This document shows, in pieces, positions 1-8,031 of a DNA stretch of 64,000 nt; position 1 is the first letter of the stretch, and each line of letters begins with the position of its first letter. Source of the stretch: Kitasatospora gansuensis. Lineage in GTDB: Bacteria > Actinomycetota > Actinomycetes > Streptomycetales > Streptomycetaceae. The notes beneath the pieces are model-generated. The model saw only the letters and a list, made by a program, of their open reading frames with translations, did not search any database and was not told the DNA's origin. The stretch spans positions 5,766,001-5,830,000 of the forward strand of contig NZ_JACHJR010000001.1 in assembly GCF_014203705.1 (NCBI RefSeq), given 5' to 3'. The position numbers were made by a program, and so were the translations under genes.

Positions 1-117
1 CGGGTCCGGGCCGCTCACTGGCCGGGCCGGGCTCTCCCGCGCGTCACCCGGCTCGTACGCGGGGAGAAGCGAGCCAGAGAACGGCGCAGGTGGGGGACGG
101 TTCACATCTCCCACCAT
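1..117 (-). CDS. Partial gene start running off the left edge
   Basis: On the minus strand an ATG at 117 opens a frame without stops to the window edge (39 codons, Pro-rich N-terminus). I do not recognise the protein. The frame is called mainly because a LexA-type palindrome directly abuts the ATG, where an SOS operator of a leaderless transcript would sit. No Shine-Dalgarno is visible. In DNA this GC-rich, a 39-codon open frame can occur by chance. It could be a prophage gene or a host gene, depending on where attL lies. Confidence 0.3.
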   Translation of the reverse strand, partial: MVGDVNRPPPAPFSGSLLPAYEPGDARESPARPVSGPDP

Positions 118-133
118 ACGAACCTTTGTTCGA
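118..133. promoter_or_regulatory. LexA/SOS box candidate
   Basis: The sequence ACGAACCTTTGTTCGA matches the actinobacterial SOS consensus TCGAAC-N4-GTTCGA at 11 of the 12 fixed positions; the CGAAC/GTTCG half-sites are perfect. It lies immediately upstream of the leftward ATG at 117 and about 100 bp from the end of the XRE/ImmA gene. It may tie the left-hand gene, or prophage induction, to DNA damage. Binding is inferred from the motif only. Confidence 0.6.
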
Positions 134-233
134 CTAGGCCAGCGGCAGGAGCCCTCGCCGTCGGGGCCACGCAGAGCCAGGGGTGCAACGAAGCCGCCCC
201 GCCCCTCCCGAAGGAGAAGCAGGGCGGTGGCAT

Positions 234-1418
234 TCAGTGGGCCAGTCGGCTCGGACCGTCAGAGGCGCTCAGATTGGGGTGCCTGCGGCGGAACTCCACC
301 ACCGAGCCTCCCCCACGAGACGGAGGTTGAGCATTCGACGAGCTGCTCCCAGGCGTTGGAGCAATCGACCTGAGCACCGTCGGATGAATCGCCAACTCCT
401 CGGCCGCCGGCACATACGGCTTCTCCCCGAACCGCCTGGTTAGCAGGTTCCAGATCAGCAGTGGCTCTTCCTTGCCGACCGGAACTGGTTCCTCCTTGCG
501 CCAGCCGCGCTGAGTCAGCTGCACGAAGAGGGAGCGCTTTCGGCTTTCGTTGATCGTGCCGACCACTGCCCCACGCATGATCAGCGCTTGGATCGAGACG
601 CCCCACGTGGCCTTCAATCGGGCATACCCATTCAAGGACAGCCGATCGGTGATCTCCGTGACTGCGCGCTCATACGGCACCAGGAAAGCCCCGGCGAATC
701 GGTTCGCCTCCCCCTCGGGGTCGACTGCCTGCGGCCGGAAGGTGTGCAGTACTAGGTGGCCGAGTTCGTGGGCCAAGGTGAACCGGTCCCGGTCCCCGCT
801 CGACCCGGGGAAGTACCCGACCAGGGCCCCCTCGCCAATCCCGCCCCAGTACGACACGCCGAAGTGGTTAGTGGTCGCGCGCTGCTGTTCCCCAGCTGGG
901 TCGGTGAGCACGATCGGGGCGACCGCCACCCCCGACCGCTCCAGTGCGCGCGTCATGTGCGGGATCGGCTTGTCCGGCGCCAGGCGAAGTGCCTGTCGGG
1001 TGGCCGCGGCGAACTGCTCGATGTCCTCGTCGTCCAGCAACTCGTTCGTCGCCATCGGCAGCGGCGGTGGCGGGTACCCCTGGAACTCCAGCAGGTGTTC
1101 GGTGACCCGGTAGCTCTCGCTGTAGAACGCAGTGATCCGCTTGGTGACGGTCCGACTGGCGCCTGCCGTCTTCCGGAACCGCAGTGAGTCCAACGGCACG
1201 GTTGACGGCGCTGCGGAGAAGAACGACATCGGGGTACCGGTGCCGCTGGCGATGGCACGCAGGCCGTCTTCCGTCGCCTCACGGGCCTGCGTTTCGACAC
1301 TGGAGATCCACGCGGGACTGAGGCCAGCCATCGTGGCCATCTCGCCCTGGGTGAGGCCCAACATCTCCCGCAGGGTGCGCAGGCGCTCAGCCGGAGAAGC
1401 CCCTGGCACCGTGACCAT
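234..1418 (-). CDS. XRE regulator with ImmA/IrrE metallopeptidase domain
   Basis: A 394-residue two-domain protein. Residues about 10-65 form an XRE-type helix-turn-helix. Residues about 210-255 hold the ImmA/IrrE zinc-protease signature HELGH (217-221) with the downstream glutamate in EGEANRFAGAFLVP. The ATG at 1418 is chosen because GAAGGAGG lies 9 bases upstream; an earlier in-frame start lacks this. Proteins of this design cleave or sequester a partner repressor or toxin, as ICEBs1 ImmA does, or act as antitoxins. It overlaps the end of the upstream gene by 32 bp on the same strand, so the two are probably one operon. The arrangement resembles RosmerTA-type toxin-antitoxin pairs. Confidence 0.85.
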   Translation of the reverse strand: MVTVPGASPAERLRTLREMLGLTQGEMATMAGLSPAWISSVETQAREATEDGLRAIASGTGTPMSFFSAAPSTVPLDSLRFRKTAGASRTVTKRITAFYSESYRVTEHLLEFQGYPPPPLPMATNELLDDEDIEQFAAATRQALRLAPDKPIPHMTRALERSGVAVAPIVLTDPAGEQQRATTNHFGVSYWGGIGEGALVGYFPGSSGDRDRFTLAHELGHLVLHTFRPQAVDPEGEANRFAGAFLVPYERAVTEITDRLSLNGYARLKATWGVSIQALIMRGAVVGTINESRKRSLFVQLTQRGWRKEEPVPVGKEEPLLIWNLLTRRFGEKPYVPAAEELAIHPTVLRSIAPTPGSSSSNAQPPSRGGGSVVEFRRRHPNLSASDGPSRLAH

Positions 1419-2019
1419 GACCCGGTTCCTCCTTCGGAAGTTCAAGTTCCAGCTCATCGTCGTGCGGCTGGAAGTACAGTTCATGCAGCTCAGATGCGGT
1501 CTCTGGCAGCAGGAAGTCTAGATCGGTCTTGGCGGTGGCGCCGAACTTCCAGAGGCCGACCGGCCGCACCACACGGAAAAACGGGGCACCGCTGCCAGGA
1601 TCGATCCGCCAGAGGGTGAGAAGTTGGTCATTGACCGGTCCGAACAGCGGCTCCTCGGAGTACTCCGCCAGCGGCGGGTTCAGGTAGAAGGCGCGCCGCT
1701 GGAGATTATTGCCGGGGGCGGGCACGGCATCCTCGTCCGCGGAGTGGAGGACGCGGACTCGGTAGTCTCCGTCGCCGAGCCAGAGCTCGCCATTGCGGGA
1801 GTGCTTGCCCGTGAGCGACCACACCCCCAAGTCGGCTTTGGATAGCCGATGGTGAGCGAAACCGCGGATCAGGTGGGTGCCGAGCCAGCGATAGGAAGGG
1901 TCGGTCAGTTCACGCAGGCGTCGGCGGCGCTTCTGCTCCGCCCAGGCGAACGCATCGTGCAGGGGCTCGCACAGGTCTGCCATGGCAGCCCGAACCCGCT
2001 CAACATCGACATTAACCAT
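1387..2019 (-). CDS. Unknown partner of the XRE/ImmA gene (candidate toxin)
   Basis: A 210-residue soluble protein with no domain I recognise. The N-terminal third is basic (a run of four arginines near residue 33) and the C-terminus is acidic. It precedes and overlaps the XRE/ImmA gene, as toxins do in many XRE/ImmA pairs, and it sits between the presumed left attachment site and the lysis genes, a usual place for lysogenic cargo. No good Shine-Dalgarno precedes the ATG at 2019; a short palindrome begins 4 bases upstream, which would suit a leaderless, autoregulated transcript. The toxin role is inference from position. Confidence 0.65.
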   Translation of the reverse strand: MVNVDVERVRAAMADLCEPLHDAFAWAEQKRRRRLRELTDPSYRWLGTHLIRGFAHHRLSKADLGVWSLTGKHSRNGELWLGDGDYRVRVLHSADEDAVPAPGNNLQRRAFYLNPPLAEYSEEPLFGPVNDQLLTLWRIDPGSGAPFFRVVRPVGLWKFGATAKTDLDFLLPETASELHELYFQPHDDELELELPKEEPGHGHGARGFSG

Positions 2020-2023
2020 AGGC

Positions 2024-2036
2024 GTGAAAATATCAC
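2024..2036. promoter_or_regulatory. Palindrome at the start of the candidate toxin operon
   Basis: GTGAAAATATCAC has perfect GTGA/TCAC half-sites around an AT-rich centre that is rare in this neighbourhood. It lies 5-17 bases upstream of the ATG at 2019, so it could be the operator bound by the XRE domain of the second gene. No experimental basis; motif only. Confidence 0.4.
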
Positions 2037-2196
2037 GTCAATAGCTAAGGTTGAAGCATCCGGAGGCCCCGTGTTGAAGTTCGCCCCCACGCGCTCGCGA
2101 TCTTAGAGGCAATCGGACTTGTGTTCGATGATCTGAGTTCCTGAGTATGCCGACGCCTCCCCCGCCCAGCCCATAGGCCAGGCGGGGGCTCGGTGT

Positions 2197-2463
2197 TCAG
2201 CGGCCGAGTGCGCCGTACGCGGCGATGGCCAGAGCTGCCAGGCTGACGAGGGCGCCAAGCGCAGGCAGTGGCCAGCGGCCAGCCTCAAGACGACGGAGCC
2301 GGACCTCATGGTCCGCAGTCGTCTCCCGGTGCTCGCGTTGATCGTCGATCCACCGGTCTAGCTTGCTCTCCATCCGGATCTGCCCGTCCGCGATCCGCCT
2401 CACCTCCGCGTGAGTCTGGGCAGGGGAGATGTAGACGCCGGGGTCGGCGCTCGTCGAGGTCAC
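2197..2463 (-). CDS. Holin-like/lysis accessory membrane protein
   Basis: An 88-residue protein with a polar, probably coiled N-terminal two-thirds and one hydrophobic segment near the C-terminus (about residues 64-86). The GTG start overlaps the stop of the preceding holin gene as GTGA, so the two are translationally coupled. Small proteins of this form sit beside endolysins in many actinophages and are annotated as holins or holin regulators. Direct evidence of pore formation is absent. Confidence 0.65.
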   Translation of the reverse strand: MTSTSADPGVYISPAQTHAEVRRIADGQIRMESKLDRWIDDQREHRETTADHEVRLRRLEAGRWPLPALGALVSLAALAIAAYGALGR

Positions 2464-2702
2464 CGGTTGCCGCCCGGCAGCTGGTCGTCAGGGTGAGCGG
2501 ATCGCAGCCAGTGCGGCAGGATCCGGTCGATCAGGGGCAGCGCCATCACTCGCGTGACGCCAGCGGCCACCGCGAGGGTGACACCGAGGCCGGGCAGTGT
2601 GCCGGGGACCCCGGCGGCGTCCACGATCAGCGGCAGGCCGGCGGCCAGAGCGAGGCCGGTCTGGCAACTGGTTCGGATGGTGCGACGGGTGCTGTCCTTC
2701 AT
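2460..2702 (-). CDS. Phage holin
   Basis: An 80-residue protein with two hydrophobic stretches (about residues 14-30 and 34-54) and a charged C-terminal tail, which is the usual class II holin plan. The ATG at 2702 follows GAGGA at good distance; the open frame extends further upstream without a better start. It lies just downstream of the endolysin on the same strand and is coupled to the next small membrane gene. It would permeabilise the membrane so that the amidase can reach peptidoglycan. Confidence 0.75.
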   Translation of the reverse strand: MKDSTRRTIRTSCQTGLALAAGLPLIVDAAGVPGTLPGLGVTLAVAAGVTRVMALPLIDRILPHWLRSAHPDDQLPGGNR

Positions 2703-2737
2703 GGTGAACTCCTCGTTCAGGTTGCGGTGTTGGGCGT

Positions 2738-3541
2738 TCAGCTGATGGGCCGGTTCCAGGAGGCGGCCCAGGTGGCCGGGCCGACGACGCCGTCTGCGTC
2801 GAGCGGCCAGCCGTGCGCGGTGGAGTCCTGCTGGAAGCGCCGGGCCGTCTCGGCGGAGGCCGGGCCGAACCAGCCGTCCACGTCGATCGGCCAACCGCGT
2901 TCACGCATCCGCTGCTGCCAGATCCGGGCGGCCTCGTGGTGGGTGGTGGCGCGCAGGTACACGCCGGGCCAGTCCGGGCCGGACGGCGCCGCAGACGGGG
3001 TGGGCCGCGGGGCCGGTGCGGTGCTGCCCGGCCGCGGGGCACCGGCCTGCACCCAGGCGTAGAGCGGGCCGCCCGGGCAGCTGGTGGCGTAGCCGTCCCG
3101 GTGGCCCTTGATCTCCGGGCCCGCGCCGCCGTCGCGCTGGAACCACTCGACCGCGTCGCGCAGGCCGTGCAGCTGGGCGTCCGTGGGCTCGGTCAGCCCG
3201 GAGTCGCCGAGCATCGCGCACACGGAGTAGTGCTGCGAGTTAAGGCCCGGTCCGTTGGCGGCCTGGAGATGGTGGAGGCCGCGGCCCTCGTACACGGTGC
3301 CGTGCGGGCACACCATCGCGCTGTAGGCGATCGAGATGTAGTTCTCGGTGGGGTGGTTGAGGTGGGACTGCTCGATGGCGTTGACGCGGGCCGCACACTG
3401 GCCGTGCTGGTCCGGGGCGGCGAGGCCGGCGGGGACCTCGGTCCCCTCGTAGTGGACCTTCACGCCACGCGTGCTGTCGATGTTGGTGAAGTCGCGCTTC
3501 GGTGCCGGAGCGCCGCGCTCGGCTCGGGATACGTACTGCAT
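2738..3541 (-). CDS. Endolysin: amidase plus peptidoglycan-binding domain
   Basis: A 267-residue N-acetylmuramoyl-L-alanine amidase of the PGRP/amidase_2 type. The N-terminal domain contains the family blocks VHYEG, SQHYSVCAMLG and KGHRDGYATSCPG, which supply the zinc ligands. A Pro/Ala linker (about 170-192) joins it to a C-terminal peptidoglycan-binding domain with the signature VDGWFGPAS and a second half-repeat DADGVVGPATW. The ATG at 3541 follows AGGAGG by 6 bases; an earlier start at 3616 lacks one. It precedes the holin and cleaves host cell wall at lysis. Confidence 0.93.
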   Translation of the reverse strand: MQYVSRAERGAPAPKRDFTNIDSTRGVKVHYEGTEVPAGLAAPDQHGQCAARVNAIEQSHLNHPTENYISIAYSAMVCPHGTVYEGRGLHHLQAANGPGLNSQHYSVCAMLGDSGLTEPTDAQLHGLRDAVEWFQRDGGAGPEIKGHRDGYATSCPGGPLYAWVQAGAPRPGSTAPAPRPTPSAAPSGPDWPGVYLRATTHHEAARIWQQRMRERGWPIDVDGWFGPASAETARRFQQDSTAHGWPLDADGVVGPATWAASWNRPIS

Positions 3542-3671
3542 GGTGCCTCCTGGGCATGACGAAGCCCCCGGCCGGAGCAGCGCGGGGGCGAGTTGAGGAG
3601 CTGTTGAGTCGGACAACTGTCGGCTGACGCGGGTACCGTCGGGGGCACACCAACTGACTTAGGGGGAGCGC

Positions 3672-4112
3672 GTGTTGAAGCGGCAGACGTGGGCGATCAT
3701 CGGGGCGGCGGGGGTGATCGTGGCTGGTTCTGCCACGGCAGCGGCACTCAGCGCGCGCGGGGACGACAAGCAGGAGACGCAGACGGTGGTGCAGGTCGCC
3801 GACCTGTCGAGCAGCGCGCCTACCACCCCGAGCGCGAGCCCGTCGGCCAGCCCCACCACGGTGCCGACCGCCGCGCCGAGCCCCACCCCGACGGCCGCCA
3901 GCTCGCCGAGCCAGGCCGTCAAGCCGAAGACCACCGCGAAGGAGACCAGCAAGGTGACCACCCAGCAGGAGCCCACCACCCCGCCGACCACCACGCCCCC
4001 GCCCGGCGGCCAGAACCCCGGAGGGACCGGAACCGCTGACAACGGGACGCCTCCGTCGATCGTTCCGGACCCCAATGCGCCGACGGGCCCGCCGCCGTAC
4101 GCCACCAGCTAG
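3672..4112 (+). CDS. Secreted or anchored Thr/Pro/Ser-rich prophage cargo protein
   Basis: A 146-residue protein beginning with Lys-Arg and one hydrophobic segment (about 8-27) that ends in alanines, a signal peptide or membrane anchor, followed by a low-complexity extracellular tail rich in Thr, Pro and Ser. The GTG start follows AGGGGGAG. It is on the strand opposite to the late genes and ends convergently with the tail gene at 4109, the two stop codons sharing CTAG. Such an inverted gene inside a late operon is typical of a moron expressed in the lysogen. Function unknown. Confidence 0.7.
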   Translation: MLKRQTWAIIGAAGVIVAGSATAAALSARGDDKQETQTVVQVADLSSSAPTTPSASPSASPTTVPTAAPSPTPTAASSPSQAVKPKTTAKETSKVTTQQEPTTPPTTTPPPGGQNPGGTGTADNGTPPSIVPDPNAPTGPPPYATS

Positions 4113-4840
4113 GACTGCACGCCCCAGGTGGACAGGCCGCGCACGCCCACGGTGCCCGGTCCGGCGGTCACGCGAGCCTGCCAGGTCAGGAACTGGTCGC
4201 CTCCGAGCGTGCCGGTGACGCTGCCCGTGACGCTGCTGACGGTGTAGGCCCCGGCTGCCAGGGTGGCCTGTCCAATGACCGACCCGGACCCGTCAACCAG
4301 CCTGATCTCGCCCGACGTTGACGCGTCCGAGCAGCGGGCCAAGTAGGAGCCCTGCACGCGCGGATGCCACTTCTTCCAGGGCAATGACATGCAGGTCACG
4401 AACGACGTTGAGCTGGTGGTCCAGGCGGGCGCCTCGGTGACGCCGTACCATGCATCGCTGCCGAAGTTGGGTGCGGCCAGGCCTCCGCCGACCAGGTCCT
4501 CGGCGAAGATGCCCTTCCCGTTGTGGTCCCAGATCACTACCGGCTGCACGCCGCTGCCGGCACTGGTCCACACGCTGATCGCCACCGTTCCGTCCTCGCG
4601 ACGGACGATGAGACCCTGCTGGTCGGAGCCGTCGGGGTGATCGGGGTCGATGCGGCCGATGTAGAGGATCGTCTGCCCGCCCGGGGTCTTGACGATCAGC
4701 CTCCCGCCTTCGCCGATCGTGACGTCGCCGAGGATCTGGGACAGTGCCGGCCGGATCTGGGCCCGGCCCTCGACCATCCTCAGGCGGTCGTCCATCTTGC
4801 GGATCTGGTCGAGCAGGTCCTGCGGCACGTTGGGGGACAT
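4109..4840 (-). CDS. Minor tail / tail-tip protein
   Basis: A 243-residue protein with an N-terminal helix (DLLDQIRKMDDRLRMVEGR), then a Gly-rich segment describing a GEGGRLIVKT-type beta structure, then a beta-rich C-terminal domain. Last gene of the late tail block and start-coupled (TGATG) to the upstream tail gene. Similar proteins close the tail operons of Streptomyces siphophages and are thought to lie at the tail tip or fibre. The assignment rests on position and composition rather than on a catalytic motif. Confidence 0.7.
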   Translation of the reverse strand: MSPNVPQDLLDQIRKMDDRLRMVEGRAQIRPALSQILGDVTIGEGGRLIVKTPGGQTILYIGRIDPDHPDGSDQQGLIVRREDGTVAISVWTSAGSGVQPVVIWDHNGKGIFAEDLVGGGLAAPNFGSDAWYGVTEAPAWTTSSTSFVTCMSLPWKKWHPRVQGSYLARCSDASTSGEIRLVDGSGSVIGQATLAAGAYTVSSVTGSVTGTLGGDQFLTWQARVTAGPGTVGVRGLSTWGVQS

Positions 4841-5940
4841 CAGGCGGCCTCCAGGTAGAGATCGGTCGCCTCGGGCCGGCCGCGCTCCTCAGGGGCGACC
4901 CGTAGGCCGACCACGCGGTAGCGGGCGTCCAGGCCGGGCGCGGGGTGCCAGTCGTCGGTGATCCGCAGCCGTACGTAGCTGCCGAGTTGGGGCTGCTCGA
5001 CCCGGGCGGTGACGTACTGGACGGACGGGATGATGACGGTGCCGGCCGCTCGGTTGAGGTCGGCGAGCGCGTGTTGGTCGAGCGTCGCCTGCACCTCGAC
5101 CGAGCTGTAGTCGCTCGTGCCGTCCAGCCGCGGCCAGCCCGCCGAGATCAGGTCAGGCCGGGTCAACAGCGACGACATCAGCGGGTAACTCGCGGACGCC
5201 TGATTGCTGTTGACGGATGCGCCCCGGGACTGCCAGGCCGTGGCCATCGGGCTCGCGTCCTCCGGCAGCGCGTACGCCCCCACCGGTCCCGGCGAGTCGA
5301 GGATGACCGGCGTCGAACCGACCGCCAGCCGCGGGTATCCGAGCCGCAGGACCCGGTGCCGGGCCCCGGAGGAATCCGCGTAGATCTGGATTCTCCACTC
5401 GAAACCGTCGGCAGTGGCCGCGAGTTGGTCAATCAGGCCGCCGATGGAGGGCAGGTCATAGCGGCTGTATGTGCGGTCCCGGAGCACCCCCGACACCTGC
5501 GTGTAGTCGATCTCGATGCCGAGGTCTCCGCCGGCCTGGGCGGCGGCGTAGGTGATGAGCTGGCGGGCGATGTCGAGCTGGTCGACCCCTGCGGCGGTGA
5601 GGGTGTCGACCAGCAGACGGTGGCCTCGGTAGTAGCCCTCCAGGCCGCCGGCCTGGATCGGACAGGAGAGGTACCCGTGCGTGTCCCGGGTCGGGGTGCG
5701 GGTCCACAGGGCGCCGCCCCACGCGATCTGGCCGCCGCGCTCCAGATACAGCATCGTCCGGCCGGGCAGCAGCACCGAGCGTGCCCGGGCGGCGATCTGC
5801 CGGTTCGGGATGGGGATCGTGCCAGACATGCTGCCGGTCTTGCCGATGTAGTCGTCGAACCCCACGTCCTGGACGGGCAGGATGTCGAGGGTGCGGTCGG
5901 TGCGCAGGTCGCACACCCGCAGCTGGTACGGGGCCGTCAC
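4840..5940 (-). CDS. Siphovirus minor tail protein
   Basis: A 366-residue beta-rich protein starting MTAPYQLRVCDLRTDRTLD. It follows the fibre-like gene with a GTGA overlap, which fixes the GTG start at 5940, and ends in TGATG with the next gene. Its place after Dit and its size fit the central tail-hub/tip protein (Gp37-like) of actinophage siphoviruses. An open frame continues upstream of 5940 but overlaps the previous gene entirely. Hub identity is inferred from gene order. Confidence 0.75.
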   Translation of the reverse strand: MTAPYQLRVCDLRTDRTLDILPVQDVGFDDYIGKTGSMSGTIPIPNRQIAARARSVLLPGRTMLYLERGGQIAWGGALWTRTPTRDTHGYLSCPIQAGGLEGYYRGHRLLVDTLTAAGVDQLDIARQLITYAAAQAGGDLGIEIDYTQVSGVLRDRTYSRYDLPSIGGLIDQLAATADGFEWRIQIYADSSGARHRVLRLGYPRLAVGSTPVILDSPGPVGAYALPEDASPMATAWQSRGASVNSNQASASYPLMSSLLTRPDLISAGWPRLDGTSDYSSVEVQATLDQHALADLNRAAGTVIIPSVQYVTARVEQPQLGSYVRLRITDDWHPAPGLDARYRVVGLRVAPEERGRPEATDLYLEAA

Positions 5941-7091
5941 GTGGCGGCCTCGTAGGTGATGTTCCAGGACAGCCGGGTGGCGGCAGAGGCATTGACCGGG
6001 ACAACGTTGGAGACGTTGGCGGTGCTGGAGGTGGTGGCGCCGGTCTTGACCGGGAACACCATCGTGGTGCCGCCGGGGTCGATCTCGACGGCGCCGAGGA
6101 AGTTGTTCGAGGCGAGGACGGTGTAGTCGCAGCTGCCGATCTCGTAGATGCCGACGGAGGCCGCGGCGACCGGCAGGCTGAGGAACCAGGTGCCGGCGCC
6201 GCCGTTGCTGGTCGACCCGAGCTGGAGCGTGCCGCGGTAGTTGATCTGACGCCCGATCCGGCAGTACCTTGCGGCCAGCGTGCCGTTGTTGAGCGTGGGG
6301 TTGGTGGTGCTGGCCGTCCACGTCGGCGTGTAGGCCTGGTACTCGCCGAGGCCCTTGGCCCAGGCCGAGCCGGACCAGCGCTCCAGGCCGATCGCGCCGT
6401 CGCGCCACTGGCCGGCGTAGCTGCCGGACACCAGCGAGGCGGGGGCGATCCCGCGAAGGGCCGAGGGCCACGGCACCCAGGCCGAGCCGGACCAGCGCTC
6501 CAGCACGCCGGCGTTGTCGCGGTACTGCCCGCTGTAGGCGCCCGCGATGGCGTCGCTCGCCGGGGTGATCCCGCCGACCCCGACGGTGTAGACCCGCTGG
6601 TCGGTGATCTTGTTGGGCCAGTCGATCGGGTTGCCCGCTGAGCTGTTCACCTCGACCCGGATGTCCCAGAGCTTGAGGTAGGCGGTGCAGGAGGGGACGG
6701 AAGTCGGGGCGACGGGGCTGGAGTTGGGGGTGCCCTGGACGATCACGATGTCCGGCTTCGTGAAGCCGGAGGCGTCGTAGGCGGTGTCGTAGGCGACGAT
6801 GAACACGCTGTCGATGCGGGGCAGGCTGGCGTGGCCGTTCGCCACGGTGAAGCTGTGTGCGGCGGTCACCACCACCGGGTAGGCGCCCTGGTTGGCGGTG
6901 CCCTGGATGGTGGCGCGCCCGAGCGCGATGGTGCCGGTCATGCCAGTGCCGGTCAGCAGCAGGGCGGTGCCGCCCGGGTCCACGCCGGAGCGGACGGTGG
7001 TGGATCCGGTGGGGGTCAGCGCGGCCAGCGCGAGCCTCGTGTCTTCCCTGGTCTGCCCGGGGTTGAGGAGCCAGGCGGAGCGTACGGTCAT
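5937..7091 (-). CDS. Tail fibre / receptor-binding candidate
   Basis: A 384-residue protein, beta-rich and poor in charged residues, in the usual tail-fibre position. It contains an internal duplication: two copies of an AGAYSGQYRDN...LERWSGSAWVPW-type unit near residues 187-212 and 222-245, often seen in oligomeric fibres and host-binding tips. The C-terminal third is Thr/Asn/Gly-rich, like a trimeric head domain. It is separated from Dit by 16 bp and coupled to the next gene by GTGA. Receptor specificity cannot be read from sequence. Confidence 0.7.
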   Translation of the reverse strand: MTVRSAWLLNPGQTREDTRLALAALTPTGSTTVRSGVDPGGTALLLTGTGMTGTIALGRATIQGTANQGAYPVVVTAAHSFTVANGHASLPRIDSVFIVAYDTAYDASGFTKPDIVIVQGTPNSSPVAPTSVPSCTAYLKLWDIRVEVNSSAGNPIDWPNKITDQRVYTVGVGGITPASDAIAGAYSGQYRDNAGVLERWSGSAWVPWPSALRGIAPASLVSGSYAGQWRDGAIGLERWSGSAWAKGLGEYQAYTPTWTASTTNPTLNNGTLAARYCRIGRQINYRGTLQLGSTSNGGAGTWFLSLPVAAASVGIYEIGSCDYTVLASNNFLGAVEIDPGGTTMVFPVKTGATTSSTANVSNVVPVNASAATRLSWNITYEAAT

Positions 7092-7107
7092 GTGGATGTC
7101 CTCCTGG

Positions 7108-8025
7108 TCACCAGTGGGCGGAGCGCCAGCGCAGGACTGCGCCGGCGGACGGGGACGGCACGGCGTCGCCGGAGCGGAACGAGATGGTGCTGGTGCTGCC
7201 GGCCGGGAGGGTGAACAGCCCTTCCGGGACCGAGCGGTTGGTGGCGGTGCCGATACGCGACTGGCCGCCGAGGGTGACGGTGCCTGCCCCGGTGTCGATC
7301 ACCAGCGTGTCGGCGGCGGTCAGGACGAGGTCGTACTCGAGGACGGTGTTGTCGGCGAGCCGGGTGAGGGACGGCCGGGTCGCCGGGCCGGTGATCTCGA
7401 TCACCGGGTTCGTGTCGGCCGTCCCCGAGTTGGTGCAGGTGATGTCTCCGCTGGAGCCTGATGTGCCCCAGGCCAGGCCGGTCTCCGCCGGGCTGCCCCA
7501 GGCCAGGCCGGTCTCGGTGGGGCTGCCCCAGGGCAGGCCTGATTCCGGGGCGGGCAGGCCGGTGCCGGCGCTCTGCAGCAGGACGTCGTAGAGCCGGGGG
7601 TCGCTGGCCTCCCACTGGAGCGCTCCGGCCGGGTAGCCGCGGGTGAACGCCTGGTCGGCGGGGATGGCGCGGCGGGTGATCCGGGCGAAGGCGAGCAGCC
7701 GTTGCCCGGCGAGCTGCACCACCAGGGGCTGCTCGTCCTGGCGGACGGCGGTGGCGGTCCGCAGGGCGGTGAGGTACTGCGGCCAGAGCACGTCGTCGGC
7801 CGGGTTCTCGGGAATCAGCTCGAACTCGAAGGTGATGACGCGCCGTTGGGCCAGGAGGCGCCCTGGGTAGGCGCCGTGCTCCTGGGCTCGGGGGGTGGTG
7901 CCGTCGTCCAGGTCGGGGAGGTCCTGCCACCCGGTGAGGCTGCGGCCCGCGTACGGGCTGCGTTCACCGAGCAGCAGGCCTGCCCACTGGATCTGGCCGT
8001 CGGTGGTGATGAGTTCACCGGCCAA
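7108..8025 (-). CDS. Distal tail protein (Dit)
   Basis: A 305-residue protein immediately after the tape measure, as Dit is in siphophages. The N-terminal half has Dit-like blocks (GWQDLPDLDDGTTPRAQEHGAYPGR, then RVITFEFEL); the C-terminal half is a Gly/Thr-rich beta domain. A run of three near-identical short units of LPWGSPTETG type at about residues 163-187 links the halves. TTG start at 8025 chosen by GGAAGGTGAG upstream. It forms the hexameric ring joining tail tube to tip. Confidence 0.8.
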   Translation of the reverse strand: MAGELITTDGQIQWAGLLLGERSPYAGRSLTGWQDLPDLDDGTTPRAQEHGAYPGRLLAQRRVITFEFELIPENPADDVLWPQYLTALRTATAVRQDEQPLVVQLAGQRLLAFARITRRAIPADQAFTRGYPAGALQWEASDPRLYDVLLQSAGTGLPAPESGLPWGSPTETGLAWGSPAETGLAWGTSGSSGDITCTNSGTADTNPVIEITGPATRPSLTRLADNTVLEYDLVLTAADTLVIDTGAGTVTLGGQSRIGTATNRSVPEGLFTLPAGSTSTISFRSGDAVPSPSAGAVLRWRSAHW

Positions 8026-8031
8026 GCCGAC

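Noticed and set aside
2103..2309. A 68-codon minus-strand frame after the holin-like gene
   Set aside because: Overlaps the supported 88-residue membrane protein in another frame and has no ribosome site.
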